From Promethearchaeia archaeon (lineage in GTDB: Archaea; Asgardarchaeota; Lokiarchaeia; Sigyniarchaeales; SOKP01): a stretch of DNA of 64,000 nucleotides. This document shows, one piece after another, positions 36,134-44,914 of the stretch (its first letter is position 1; the number at the start of each line of letters is the position of its first letter). The stretch spans positions 1-64,000 of the forward strand of contig JAHQWK010000001.1 of the NCBI GenBank assembly GCA_029856145.1. Direction: 5' to 3'. The notes below the pieces were generated by a model. It was not told where the DNA came from and ran no database searches. It saw nothing but the letters and a program-made list of their open reading frames with translations. Made by a program: the position numbers and the translations under genes.

Positions 36134-37123
36134 TTATAGTAATAATTCAAATAAATCTATAGCTTTTGGGTGAATTTTGCATTGTTTACTAAATCGACGA
36201 AGAATCCACCAACAAGAAGGACAATATGTTGTAACATAATCAAGATCTTCTCGATTAAAATCAGACATTCTCTTATGTGCAATTTGTTCTATTACGTCGG
36301 TTCGCCCCATCCATCCAGAACCACCACCACAACACCAATGAGGAACATTTACAACATCATATCCAATCTTTTTAAGGATATTATCAATAATCTCATCCAC
36401 TCCTTCTTTACCTCTATTCTTTAATTGACATAAATGTTGTACTCCTACTCTACCTGATTTACGTCCATTTGAAGGTTTCAAGTAATCAGAAATATATTTT
36501 ACTTCAGCATTTAGACCCTCCATTTCATTTTTAAAAAGATAATAACAAGCAGGGCACAAACAAATTATTTCTTTAAATTTTCTTGTATTAAAAATCTCTC
36601 TATTCTCCTTTACACATATTTCATATTCATTTCTTAATCCACTGATTTTAAGGTGCCATCCACAACAGATTTCCGTATCCAAAATAGTGAAATCAATCTC
36701 TTGCTGTATTAGATATTGAAGAGCATGTTGCGTGTACTGAGGAATTCTTATCGTAGAAAGACAACCCATAAAAAAAAGAGTATCTGATTCGCTTGAAATT
36801 CCTTTATATCTTTTTATTCGCATTTTATTAGTAGGATAGGGCGATCTATATTTTTCAAAATATTCACGCATTTCATTAATTCCTTCGAATGAATTTCCAT
36901 CTTCAATATATTTTTGTTTTAATGAAATTCGTTCACTTTCAGTCTCACATTCTCCACAATGAACACAATTATAGAGTTTATAATAATCATCTGAGCTAAA
37001 TTTAAAAGTGTCTTTTTTACTAAGAAGATCCTTTACTGATTCATCATTGATGAAATTTTTTGAATCAACCTCATCAGTGGGGTAATTCTTTCTTCCTACT
37101 ATTCGTTCTTTTATTGTAATCAC
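36134..37123 (-). CDS. HdrD-like (Fe-S)-binding protein with two CCG domains
   Basis: The 329-residue protein has two cysteine-rich CCG domains: CLSTIRIP...CCGWHLK...CPAC, then CQLKNRG...CCGGGSGW...CPSC. These bind noncubane [4Fe-4S] clusters in heterodisulfide reductase-type enzymes. The N-terminal ferredoxin part is reduced, with only CVHCGEC visible. It is a soluble redox protein that may pair with a membrane partner. A related gene with a full ferredoxin end lies at 60565-61716. Confidence 0.82.
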   Translation of the reverse strand: MITIKERIVGRKNYPTDEVDSKNFINDESVKDLLSKKDTFKFSSDDYYKLYNCVHCGECETESERISLKQKYIEDGNSFEGINEMREYFEKYRSPYPTNKMRIKRYKGISSESDTLFFMGCLSTIRIPQYTQHALQYLIQQEIDFTILDTEICCGWHLKISGLRNEYEICVKENREIFNTRKFKEIICLCPACYYLFKNEMEGLNAEVKYISDYLKPSNGRKSGRVGVQHLCQLKNRGKEGVDEIIDNILKKIGYDVVNVPHWCCGGGSGWMGRTDVIEQIAHKRMSDFNREDLDYVTTYCPSCWWILRRFSKQCKIHPKAIDLFELLL

Positions 37124-37293
37124 CTATTAATTTCAAATTTATGTTAATAATTAAAGATTTATGTTAAAGATTATAAGATTTATAAAGAAAACTGAATTCT
37201 AAAGCGATAGTTTATATTATTTTGAAGCTTATTTGTATAATTAGGAAACATTATGAATCTATTAGCTATAATAAGATTAAACTCCAAATAACG

Positions 37294-38400
37294 ATGATTG
37301 AAGATTTATTAATTATTAATGAATCAGGAGCACTTTTATATAATTGGCATCCAGAAGGTTATAAAGGCAACATGAACGATGATTTACTTAGTGGCTTCTT
37401 GACTGCGATTAATAGTTTTGCCACTGTAGAAAGGGGCGAGGATCTAAAGTCTCTTAAGATGAAAGAAACTCAAATTATTTTTGAAAAGTATGAAGAGTTT
37501 TTCCAAAAAATAACCTTTGTGATTACTACTAAAAATGAGGAATTAATTGAATTATTACATGCAGTTATTCATGAAATTATGGAAAGCTTTGCAAAACTTT
37601 TTAGCGAAAGCCTTAATAAAAAATTTAATGGTTTGGTATCAGAATATCAAATATTTGATAATTATGTTAAGCAAATAATTAACTCACATGGTTTGGATAT
37701 ATTAAATGACTCTATAAAGAAAATTGATATGGATACACCTTTAAAAGCCATTATGTTTCTCGAACCGAAAGGAGGTAATGTCTACTATATCCACGCTAAA
37801 CAATATGTTAACAAAGATAAAATCAGTTTTCTCATTCCTCTGATCATAAATTCTTCGAAATTATTGTACCAAAATAATCTTAATGAAAAATTATATTGGA
37901 TTCTTCTTAATACTGTTCGTAATGAAAATCTAATAGTCGAACCTCGGAATAACATTCTGATTGCAAAACAATATCAATTATCAGAAAATTTTGAAGATGA
38001 ATATTTAGGATTGGAATTTTTCAACGAAAAAGATAAGTATGTCAAAAAGCCTAAAAAATTAATTGAAAAATTTGAAAGTGTAGATTGGAACCCTAAAATC
38101 AAACAAATTTATTTAATAGATATGGTAGGTAAAATATTTTATTCAGAAATTTTTGATAAGGCTTATGATTGTTCCGATTATATTCCAGAGACTATAAGCT
38201 TTTTGACAGCTTCAAAGAAAGCAAGTGAAGAAATCTATAATAGAATATTATTTAATGCAAGTATTGGTGGAGAAAAATTAGCTACTATATGTATGAATTT
38301 TAATAACTTTGCTTTAACTTTGATTGGTAAAATTCAGGATTTTACCGATTATAAAGTAATTCAAAAGACTTGTCTGGACATTTATCAACAATTAATATGA
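37294..38400 (+). CDS. Multi-segment longin/roadblock-like protein
   Basis: About 368 residues from ATG 37294. An upstream in-frame TTG at 37222 would add 24 residues that do not look like the domain. The first 120 residues (MIEDLLIINESGALLYNW, later FQKITFVITTKNEEL) have the longin pattern. Two further segments follow: residues about 170-215 (LKAIMFLEPKGGNVYYIHA) and about 275-368 (IKQIYLIDMVGKIFYSEIFD), both hydrophobic-strand-rich like longin or roadblock units. It probably forms a scaffold for small GTPases or membrane traffic components, a hallmark of Asgard proteomes (inference). Confidence 0.6.
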   Translation: MIEDLLIINESGALLYNWHPEGYKGNMNDDLLSGFLTAINSFATVERGEDLKSLKMKETQIIFEKYEEFFQKITFVITTKNEELIELLHAVIHEIMESFAKLFSESLNKKFNGLVSEYQIFDNYVKQIINSHGLDILNDSIKKIDMDTPLKAIMFLEPKGGNVYYIHAKQYVNKDKISFLIPLIINSSKLLYQNNLNEKLYWILLNTVRNENLIVEPRNNILIAKQYQLSENFEDEYLGLEFFNEKDKYVKKPKKLIEKFESVDWNPKIKQIYLIDMVGKIFYSEIFDKAYDCSDYIPETISFLTASKKASEEIYNRILFNASIGGEKLATICMNFNNFALTLIGKIQDFTDYKVIQKTCLDIYQQLI

Positions 38401-38527
38401 TATAAATTGTATATAACTAAAATTAGTTTAAATTATAAATGAAAGATTCATATTTGGGATTATTATATTATAAAATTATATAGATTTTAAATTCAATAAA
38501 ACAAACTAAAATTAGGAGAAATTTTAA

Positions 38528-39583
38528 ATGTCCGCTCTTGAATTATGGATTGAATTAATGATATTACAAACAATAATAGGTTATTGCTTTGTTTTGGCAA
38601 ATGATTTCATCGGAATATATAATATAAGAGATCTAAATCTCATGAAGGGAGATTTTGTTATAGTCAAATATCATAAGAGATTTGGATGGATTGAAGTTAC
38701 TATTTTTTACGCTTTATTTGCTCAGTGCATGTACATGCTTGCTCAACATATCATCGCTTCTGATCCATTATTACTAATTCCCTCCGGTGTTTGGTCACAT
38801 ACTTGGATCGGAGGTTTAATTGCCACTATTTTAGTAAGTTTTAAGTTTATTGTTGCTCGATTTAAAAAAGATAGTATCTATTTATATGGCAAATACATTG
38901 GCCCTATTGGATTTTTAGGGTGGAGTCTATCTCACTGGACAAGTCTTTATAACTTTTATTTTGTCGTATTACCATATTGGCAGTCTTTAGGGCGCTCAAC
39001 TATAATTGCACCTTCTTCCTTTATATGGGCAGCTATTATTCCATTTATAGGGGGTGCTGGACTATTCCTTTTAGTTCTTTTTAAAAGAGGCTCAACCTTA
39101 AAAGAAAAAACACGCTTTGCATTCAATCAGATTGCCTTTCTGCTTCATGGAGTTACTTTTGGATATGAAAAATCCGCCAAGGAGCTACTTGGGACACCAA
39201 CCTTATTCAAATATGTTGTACCAAGAACTTACGAATTTATTGAGAAGATGATGACTATGTCAGGATTGAATATGAGAAAATTAGAAAAATTGAGTCTATC
39301 TGATGCCTTAAATGAATTTATAAAAATGGCAGAAAAAATTGGGATGGCAGAAAAAGTTAAGGTAAAATGGGAGTCAGAAAAATCTTTTACAATTGAATCT
39401 GTAAATTGTTCAACAGCCCAAGTTAGAAGTGTTATGACAAAGGAAGAATTAACTAATGCTGTTTGTCCATGGGCCATATTTGCTGCTTCTATCGCAAACA
39501 AAATAACTGCAAAAGAATTAAGAATGGAGCCTTCAGAATTTAATGAAATTGGAGCTATTACAAAATTAACTTTAGTAGATTGA
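38528..39583 (+). CDS. Multi-helix membrane protein with His pairs and soluble C-terminal domain
   Basis: The 351-residue protein has about five transmembrane helices (residues about 8-30, 55-78, 92-112, 120-148 and 165-185). They carry conserved-looking histidines near the membrane (AQHIIAS, WSHTWIGG, SLSHWTS). The C-terminal 145 residues are soluble and hold cysteines in NCSTAQVR and AVCPWAIFAAS. The histidines could bind heme, making it an electron-transfer anchor, but no signature settles this. ATG 38528 follows AGGAGA. No enzyme family is recognised. Confidence 0.5.
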   Translation: MSALELWIELMILQTIIGYCFVLANDFIGIYNIRDLNLMKGDFVIVKYHKRFGWIEVTIFYALFAQCMYMLAQHIIASDPLLLIPSGVWSHTWIGGLIATILVSFKFIVARFKKDSIYLYGKYIGPIGFLGWSLSHWTSLYNFYFVVLPYWQSLGRSTIIAPSSFIWAAIIPFIGGAGLFLLVLFKRGSTLKEKTRFAFNQIAFLLHGVTFGYEKSAKELLGTPTLFKYVVPRTYEFIEKMMTMSGLNMRKLEKLSLSDALNEFIKMAEKIGMAEKVKVKWESEKSFTIESVNCSTAQVRSVMTKEELTNAVCPWAIFAASIANKITAKELRMEPSEFNEIGAITKLTLVD

Positions 39584-39614
39584 ATATTTAATAAAAATAG
39601 AAAATTTTTTTTTT

Positions 39615-39770
39615 TTAATCTTCTTTTAATTTTACATCAGTTCGCTGAACTCCTACTTCCTTATTGCTTGGTATAGGAGATCCACAATGATCTCTTAACC
39701 TTTCGCTATCTTTAAATGCTTTATCAAGTTCGTCTTCTAATTCATCATCAGTTACTTCTTTATCTGACAT
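39615..39770 (-). CDS. Small acidic protein (51 residues)
   Basis: A 51-residue frame (MSDKEVTDDELEDELDKAFK onward) from ATG 39770 to TAA 39615. It is strongly acidic in its first half, with a single HCGSP and a basic end. No ribosome site is evident. The acidic pattern and a clean stop in AT-rich DNA suggest it is real. Function unknown. Confidence 0.5.
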   Translation of the reverse strand: MSDKEVTDDELEDELDKAFKDSERLRDHCGSPIPSNKEVGVQRTDVKLKED

Positions 39771-39887
39771 AATAAATAAAGAGAATCTGTACTATTTAAG
39801 GATTTTATTTATAAAAAATTGACCTTAGATATCAAACCATTTTCTAAAAATTAAGAAAAATCAAAGAAATAATAATATTAAAAAAAT

Positions 39888-40253
39888 TTACACGTTAAAA
39901 TATTCAGAAACAGCCTTCTCTTTTTCAATAGATCTCCTTTCAGGAACAGCTATGTAATCTTTCTTAATCGTCTCATAAAAATCTTCACGCATATATAAAT
40001 TGCAATAACAAGCACCAAATTCTTTTACATCAAGAGGAGCATAATTACATGGACATATTAAATCCCTATCTAATTCTCTTTTTCCTGATGCTAAACGACA
40101 TGGACAAGATTGGTAACCTAAATTAATCTTATTATCCACTAATCCATCTATCAAATCATTAAAAGTATTGCTATCCATATTTAAGATCCAGTTGTTTTTT
40201 TCACTTACTTGTTCAACATATTTAGTCATACCTTCCTTAGATTCCATATCCAA
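39888..40253 (-). CDS. Ferredoxin-thioredoxin reductase catalytic-subunit-like protein
   Basis: The 121-residue protein has the FTR beta-subunit cysteine set: SCPCRLASGKRELDRD, LICPCNYA and FGACYCNLYM. All are positioned for the [4Fe-4S]-adjacent redox-active disulfide. Classical FTR reduces thioredoxin using ferredoxin electrons. It starts 1 bp after the neighbouring glutaredoxin-like gene, so the pair is co-transcribed. The FTR variable subunit is absent here. The glutaredoxin-like protein is the likely substrate. Confidence 0.88.
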   Translation of the reverse strand: MDMESKEGMTKYVEQVSEKNNWILNMDSNTFNDLIDGLVDNKINLGYQSCPCRLASGKRELDRDLICPCNYAPLDVKEFGACYCNLYMREDFYETIKKDYIAVPERRSIEKEKAVSEYFNV

Positions 40254-40254
40254 T

Positions 40255-40566
40255 TTAATTACCTCCAGATTTCACTAATTCCTCATATTTGCCTGGGTTG
40301 TATCCAACAACAAAATCATCATCACAAATCATAAAAGGATAAGAGATTCTAGATTGATAATTTTCTCGCAAGTGGGCTAAAATTTTCGATTTTTCTTCAA
40401 ACTCAATTTTATCTACATCCACATATTTGTATTGGACATCACGATCCTTCAACCAAGCTTTACATTTTTTGCACCACATACACGTAGATAAGGTTAGAAT
40501 GGTTACATCTCTACTTTTATTTGAACCCTCAACTGTCTGGGCTAATTTATCAATAATTTCAGACAT
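40255..40566 (-). CDS. Glutaredoxin-like protein paired with FTR-like gene
   Basis: The 103-residue protein has the thioredoxin-fold redox segment LSTCMWCKKCKAW near residue 29 (a CxxC followed by an additional C), and the later ISYPFMICDDD cis-Pro region. It lies upstream of and directly joined to the FTR-like gene; the pair may move electrons from ferredoxin to protein disulfides. It is a glutaredoxin-class protein by fold, though glutathione use in this organism is doubtful. Confidence 0.85.
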   Translation of the reverse strand: MSEIIDKLAQTVEGSNKSRDVTILTLSTCMWCKKCKAWLKDRDVQYKYVDVDKIEFEEKSKILAHLRENYQSRISYPFMICDDDFVVGYNPGKYEELVKSGGN

Positions 40567-40604
40567 AATATAATTTACTCCTTATTTTTAAATAACTTTT
40601 TGCT

Positions 40605-41054
40605 TCATGCAGTTTTAACATTCATTTTCCAATTTGGATCTATACACTCAAAAGCCTCTTCTGTGAGCTTTCTTATATCATTATGACACGAATCTAATAG
40701 GATACCTAAATGCTCAAGTGCTCTTTTGTCTCCTATTTTCATTAGACTCTCAATGATAATAAACAATCTTGTTTTATTTTGTTCTTCTTCTGGTTTCTCC
40801 AATTCATCTTTTAAAAAATCTATAATTAATATAGTAGCTTTTGGATCTCGAATTTCACCCATAGCTTCAATAATTCGATTTATAACGACAATATCCTTTT
40901 CAGATTTTAGAGCTCTTGACAAAATATTTGTTGCTCTTCCCTCTTTCATTTGTCCTATAGCTTGTGCTGCTATTGCTCTGTCCTTCCAATTAGAACTACT
41001 AAATAAAATTTTTACATGCTTATTATATGCTTCATTTTGAGCTTTATGATCCAT
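40605..41054 (-). CDS. HEAT-repeat protein
   Basis: The 149-residue protein is made of short helical repeats (WKDRAIAAQAIGQMK, VVINRIIEAMGEIRDP, ATILIIDFLKDEL), the PBS-lyase HEAT-type pattern. Such proteins mediate protein-protein contacts. It follows the glutaredoxin/FTR genes on the same strand. The 5' end and promoter region of this gene are duplicated at 42046-42187. Confidence 0.75.
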   Translation of the reverse strand: MDHKAQNEAYNKHVKILFSSSNWKDRAIAAQAIGQMKEGRATNILSRALKSEKDIVVINRIIEAMGEIRDPKATILIIDFLKDELEKPEEEQNKTRLFIIIESLMKIGDKRALEHLGILLDSCHNDIRKLTEEAFECIDPNWKMNVKTA

Positions 41055-41160
41055 CTTAAGATTAGAATAAGCATAAGGAATAAGAATCTGATCATAATAA
41101 TTTATTAATAATTAATGAAAAATGGATTAAATGAAAAGCGAAAATAGGTTTTTATTTTAA
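41019..41160. repeat. Duplicated segment copy A (HEAT gene 5' end and upstream)
   Basis: About 140 bp nearly identical by eye to 42046-42187 in the same orientation, with small substitutions. The stretch AGGAATAAGAATCTGATCAT is shared exactly. It spans the first codons of the HEAT gene and its upstream region. The membrane-protein gene at 41345-42025 lies between the copies. Confidence 0.75.
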
Positions 41161-41344
41161 TTTTAAATTAATTCTATAAAAAATAGTAGACTGAATTTGG
41201 GCTTAATCTGAATCTAATTTTTTGATAATCACTACAATGACTTTCTACAAAAAAACCTTTAAATAGTTTCTTCCTTTATTATTGACATAAAGAGAAATCC
41301 ACTTAAAATGATTAATATTAAAGAACTAATTTAGGGGAAGATAT

Positions 41345-42025
41345 TTGACAATTATTTTTCATTTTTGGTTTAGTTCCTTCGCATATTTTTTACCACTCGC
41401 TATGTATACCGCATATACAATCGCCTTTAATGTTTTTTTAATTAATGCAAGTAAAGAGAAAGATCGCGAAACATTACATAAAAACCTCTTGAAAATTGCA
41501 GCGATCGTTAACATTATCAACACAGGAATTTTGTTTTTTTTTCCAGTAGGTGCTACCACTTATAGTGCTACTGAGCAGGAAAGGGTGATACTTAATGTTC
41601 TCATTTATATAATCCCACCATTAATAACTTTTATTCCTAATATCTTTTCGTATGGTGTAGTTTTTTTAATCTATGGCTATAAAAATAGAACACAAATTGG
41701 AAATTATCTTCTGTACACCGGCATTTTTTGGCTTTTTTTTACGACTTGGGCTTCTCTTTCTCTATTCTCGCCATTGGGGCGTGTGCCCTACTTACCATTC
41801 TTGTTAAATGACATTTTTAACTTTCCAAACCCCAGTATTTATATGATACTAGTACAAATTTTAGCAGTTGGTTATGGTTTTAGTTCATTCGCAAATATCT
41901 TTCTACTAATTCATGCTTTTGTAAACAAAGATCAATCATTAAAAATCGCTGGATTAATCTTTTTGATTGGAAATATGACAATTGGGCTTAGCCTTATTCC
42001 ATCTTACATTTCATTGTGGTTATAA
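41345..42025 (+). CDS. Six-helix membrane protein of unknown function
   Basis: The 226-residue protein is hydrophobic throughout with about six helices (roughly residues 2-32, 45-70, 78-112, 120-142, 160-185, 195-222). There is no signature motif. It starts at TTG 41345 after AGGGGAAG. It lies between the two copies of a 140-bp duplicated segment. It could be a transporter or membrane scaffold. Confidence 0.55.
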   Translation: MTIIFHFWFSSFAYFLPLAMYTAYTIAFNVFLINASKEKDRETLHKNLLKIAAIVNIINTGILFFFPVGATTYSATEQERVILNVLIYIIPPLITFIPNIFSYGVVFLIYGYKNRTQIGNYLLYTGIFWLFFTTWASLSLFSPLGRVPYLPFLLNDIFNFPNPSIYMILVQILAVGYGFSSFANIFLLIHAFVNKDQSLKIAGLIFLIGNMTIGLSLIPSYISLWL

Positions 42026-42045
42026 AATGGTAATTGGATTAAAAA

Positions 42046-42187
42046 CTTATTATATGCTTCATTTTGTGTTTTGTAATCCATCTTAAGTTTAGAATAAGAA
42101 TAAGGAATAAGAATCTGATCATAATAATTTATTAAAAATTGATAAAAATTGGATTAAATGAAAAGTAAAAATAGGTTTTTATTTTGG
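42046..42187. repeat. Duplicated segment copy B
   Basis: Copy of 41019-41160. It carries a relic of the HEAT-gene start in leftward orientation but no longer joins to a coding region. It accounts for most of the 304-bp gap 42026-42329, whose remainder is AT-rich with no gene. Confidence 0.75.
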
Positions 42188-42329
42188 TTTTTAATAGTCT
42201 TTTTAGGAAGTTTTTATAAATGAAATATAAGGTTTTCTAGATTTATTTTATTGAATCACCCATTTAACCTTAAAAAATTTATAACTTAGAACCTAAACTT
42301 TTTTTATCATTTGTGTTTATTTTTTTAGT

Positions 42330-42623
42330 ATGGAATCAAAAACACCAATAGTAATTACCAAAGAAGATTGTCACAGGTGTCATGAATTAAAAGAATGGCT
42401 TGATGAACGGGATGTTAGATACATTGAACGAGATATAAATGACGAGGAATTTGTTCATGAATTACTTCATGATGACAATTTTTTAAAGACATTTTGCGAT
42501 GCTGACGGATGTATTGTGAATACTCCAGTAGTAATTCATAAAGGAAAATACTGGTTTAAAGAACTCTGGGGTATTTCTGGTCTTAGAGAGAAAGAAGCAA
42601 AAAAGCTATTCGGAGTAAAATAA
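42330..42623 (+). CDS. Glutaredoxin-like protein with CHRC motif
   Basis: The 97-residue protein has a CHRC redox motif at about residues 15-18 (ITKEDCHRCHELKEWL), a glutaredoxin-like start, and a second Cys-rich stretch (TFCDADGCIVNTPVV) before the cis-Pro region. It may reduce disulfides or bind Fe-S. It is monocistronic near the other thiol genes. Confidence 0.75.
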   Translation: MESKTPIVITKEDCHRCHELKEWLDERDVRYIERDINDEEFVHELLHDDNFLKTFCDADGCIVNTPVVIHKGKYWFKELWGISGLREKEAKKLFGVK

Positions 42624-42706
42624 TTTTTTTTAACATTCTTTAATTTTTTATTATATAAATTTTCTACCTTTCAAAATCTAACTATTTTTTAAGTAAAAAT
42701 TTCAAT

Positions 42707-42773
42707 TTATATAACCATCTTTCCACATACAGAACAAATTTTTTGTTCTTTTGTAAGTTCATCTTCATCTTTT
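42707..42773 (-). pseudogene. Out-of-frame zinc-ribbon half after the pseudo-receiver gene
   Basis: Immediately past the TAG of the gene at 42774-43934, another frame encodes RKDEDELTKEQKICSVCGKM before TAA. It mirrors the preceding ELPPGQAVCHVCGK end. It may be a frameshifted remnant of a longer ribbon or a tiny duplication. It has no start codon of its own. Confidence 0.4.
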
Positions 42774-43934
42774 CTATATTTTCTTCCCACAGACATGACA
42801 AACTGCTTGGCCTGGCGGGAGTTCAGCACCACAATGCTTGCAATATGGTTTATCTTTTAAGATATCTATGGTAATAGGTCGTTTGGTTTGTGGTTCCCCC
42901 GCTAGTCCTAGATCTCCAGGTGGAGTAGGGGGCTTGAAGACATAAGGATATGGAAGATCTCCACCTTCACCATCACTTTTTTCAGTAGAAATTACTGAAA
43001 TATGCTTATAGCGTTCATCAGATTTGATAAATTGATAAAACTCATATATATTAAGTCCTGGCATCATTGGATTCAGAAAAATTATAGCAATATCATTATA
43101 TCTTTCCTCTATAAGTTTTAATGTTTCATTTACACTACTACACGTAATAGTTTCAAAATCTTCTAATTTTAAGAACTTCTCAGTAAGATCTTCTAATTTT
43201 AAGAACTTCTCAGTAAGATCTTCTAATTTTAAGAACTTCTCAGTAAGATTCAAAATATCTGGCTCATTGTCAATTATGAGAATTGTATTTCTAACAAATT
43301 CCTTAAAAAATAAACATATTCTTTTATTTTTTAATAAGAATGCTATCTTATCTTCTTCTATTTTTTCCCTAGTTGCTTCAATTAGTGCCCAGTATAAATT
43401 CATAACCCACTCGCGTATTGAAGACTCGTTCTTTATTATGCTTTTTTGATCTTCTTCATCAAAATTATTTACATCATTTATATAAAATGCCTTAAATATC
43501 TCTTTATTTGACTGTAGCTGATCTGAAAATTCAGTACATAATTGTGATATTTTCTCTTCCACTTCTGTAGGGATTTGTTGATCAAGAATTAATGAAACCA
43601 TCACCATTTCTTTTTTACCTCGAGCCCACTCCGAGTTTAATTGAAAATAATAGTTCAACAATTTTACATTATCGAAAGATTGGGTCAAGAATTCTTCCTT
43701 ACTCGGTTGGTCCATGACATCATATATAGTAGCGGATAATGCTTTATCCAACTGTTTTTTTGGAAATGAATAAAATATTGATGGACCGATTTTGCGATTA
43801 AAATATGATAAAACGATAATTGTCTTGCCTACTCCTTCAGGAAACAATTGGTAACCCTTAACACATACGATTCTAGCTCCGGGATTCTGCTTTAGGAGTT
43901 CAATTAATGCGTTTAATATATCATCCCATCTCAT
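42774..43934 (-). CDS. Longin-like, pseudo-receiver and zinc-ribbon protein
   Basis: The 386-residue protein has an N-terminal longin-like domain (VLSYFNRKIGPSIFYSFP near residue 41, as in the response regulator at 29008-29919). A receiver-like domain follows (NTILIIDNEPDILNL from about 216, phospho-site segment FLNPMMPGLN). The canonical phospho-Asp is Asn288 and the acidic pair is D-N, so it should not be phosphorylated. Inside the receiver, LTEKFLKLED occurs three times (residues about 230-259). A zinc ribbon (CKHC, CHVC) ends the protein. Possibly a constitutive scaffold for longin partners. Confidence 0.7.
   Translation of the reverse strand: MRWDDILNALIELLKQNPGARIVCVKGYQLFPEGVGKTIIVLSYFNRKIGPSIFYSFPKKQLDKALSATIYDVMDQPSKEEFLTQSFDNVKLLNYYFQLNSEWARGKKEMVMVSLILDQQIPTEVEEKISQLCTEFSDQLQSNKEIFKAFYINDVNNFDEEDQKSIIKNESSIREWVMNLYWALIEATREKIEEDKIAFLLKNKRICLFFKEFVRNTILIIDNEPDILNLTEKFLKLEDLTEKFLKLEDLTEKFLKLEDFETITCSSVNETLKLIEERYNDIAIIFLNPMMPGLNIYEFYQFIKSDERYKHISVISTEKSDGEGGDLPYPYVFKPPTPPGDLGLAGEPQTKRPITIDILKDKPYCKHCGAELPPGQAVCHVCGKKI
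43158..43247. repeat. Perfect 30-bp tandem triplication inside the pseudo-receiver
   Basis: Three identical 30-bp units in tandem, each encoding LTEKFLKLED. The unit length keeps the frame. Perfect identity suggests recent expansion, giving an inserted helix of about 20 residues relative to a normal receiver domain. Confidence 0.9.
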
Positions 43935-43940
43935 AATTTT

Positions 43941-44048
43941 CTAACCAACCCTTTTTCCACATACATGGCAGATTGTTTGTTCCGCTGGGAGTTCAGCACC
44001 ACAATGCCTACAATTGAGTAGTAGTATACCGCAATTTTCACAATACAT
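43941..44048 (-). CDS. Tiny zinc-ribbon protein (35 residues)
   Basis: A 35-residue frame (MYCENCGILLLNCRHCGAEL onward) with four CxxC pairs, the last two nearly identical to the C-terminus of the downstream pseudo-receiver protein (CRHCGAELP and CHVCGK against CKHCGAELP and CHVCGK). It starts at ATG 44048 and stops 6 nt before the next start, so it may be co-translated. It could be a free ribbon or a split piece of a longer ancestral protein. Confidence 0.55.
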   Translation of the reverse strand: MYCENCGILLLNCRHCGAELPAEQTICHVCGKRVG

Positions 44049-44227
44049 AATTTACTCGAAGTCGTTAAATTTACACCCATTTGAAATATTTGTAAAACAA
44101 ACCTCTATGCAAGATCAAATAATTATGGTTTTATAAATATTACAATTGTGTCAGAATTTGTAAAATTTAGATAAGTGGAGAGTGTACTAAATTGATTTTA
44201 GAAAGTTAAAATGTTTAATATTATAAC

Positions 44228-44827
44228 TCATTTTTTAAAATCTGCCATTCTTTTTATTACTTTTCGGATGGTTCTTAACCCTTCTTCATCTTTTTCAATG
44301 CCTTCTTTTCCCAAGTCTCTACTCCATAAACCAGCACCCAGATTTGCTCCAAAAGCGCCACCAGATACTGGTATAATATGATTTTGTTGATAAAAATCTA
44401 AAATGCTTCTTATAGCAATTTCTTGTCCTCCGCTTCTGTCTCCCCCAACAGCCAATGCTGCTCCTATTTTGTTTTTAAATACATTAGGATTCTTAGCAAT
44501 TATAGCACGACACCGATCCATTACTGTTTTTAGTTGACCTGATAAATTACCTTGAAATATTGGAGTACCGTATAGATAGAATTTAGCTTCTTCCAATTTA
44601 GAATAAAGATCTTCCATATCATCCTTATTGACACAACCTTTTTTCTCTCGAATACAATAATCGCAATGAAGGCAGAAATTAATTTTTTTATTTCTAACAC
44701 TCCAAAACTCTGTGTCAAAACTATATTTTTCAGAAGCATAGTTTAAGGCATACTTGATAGCATATTCGGTGCCCTGCTTTCTTGGACTTCCACATATTCC
44801 TAAAAGTAGATTCTTCTTTTCGACCAT
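44228..44827 (-). CDS. Iron-sulfur flavoprotein-like NAD(P)H-dependent oxidoreductase
   Basis: The 199-residue protein has the flavodoxin-like FMN loop GICGSPRKQGTEY and a cysteine set CLHCDYCIREKKGC, the iron-sulfur flavoprotein pattern of anaerobes and archaea. Further on, YGTPIFQGNLSGQLKTVMDR binds FMN. The enzyme transfers electrons between ferredoxin-type donors and oxidants such as oxygen or quinones. It is monocistronic, upstream of the HTH_10 regulator in the opposite direction. Confidence 0.85.
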   Translation of the reverse strand: MVEKKNLLLGICGSPRKQGTEYAIKYALNYASEKYSFDTEFWSVRNKKINFCLHCDYCIREKKGCVNKDDMEDLYSKLEEAKFYLYGTPIFQGNLSGQLKTVMDRCRAIIAKNPNVFKNKIGAALAVGGDRSGGQEIAIRSILDFYQQNHIIPVSGGAFGANLGAGLWSRDLGKEGIEKDEEGLRTIRKVIKRMADFKK

Positions 44828-44914
44828 AATAATGCATTTAACTTGCTTTTATTAATAATTAATCATTATTGTATAAAATAAAAGTTTTAAAATCTAAAAT
44901 CCTAATATTAAAAG

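Noticed and set aside
43158..43247. Direct 30-bp repeats as a possible CRISPR array.
   Set aside because: They are contiguous, in frame and without spacers, so they are a coding tandem repeat.
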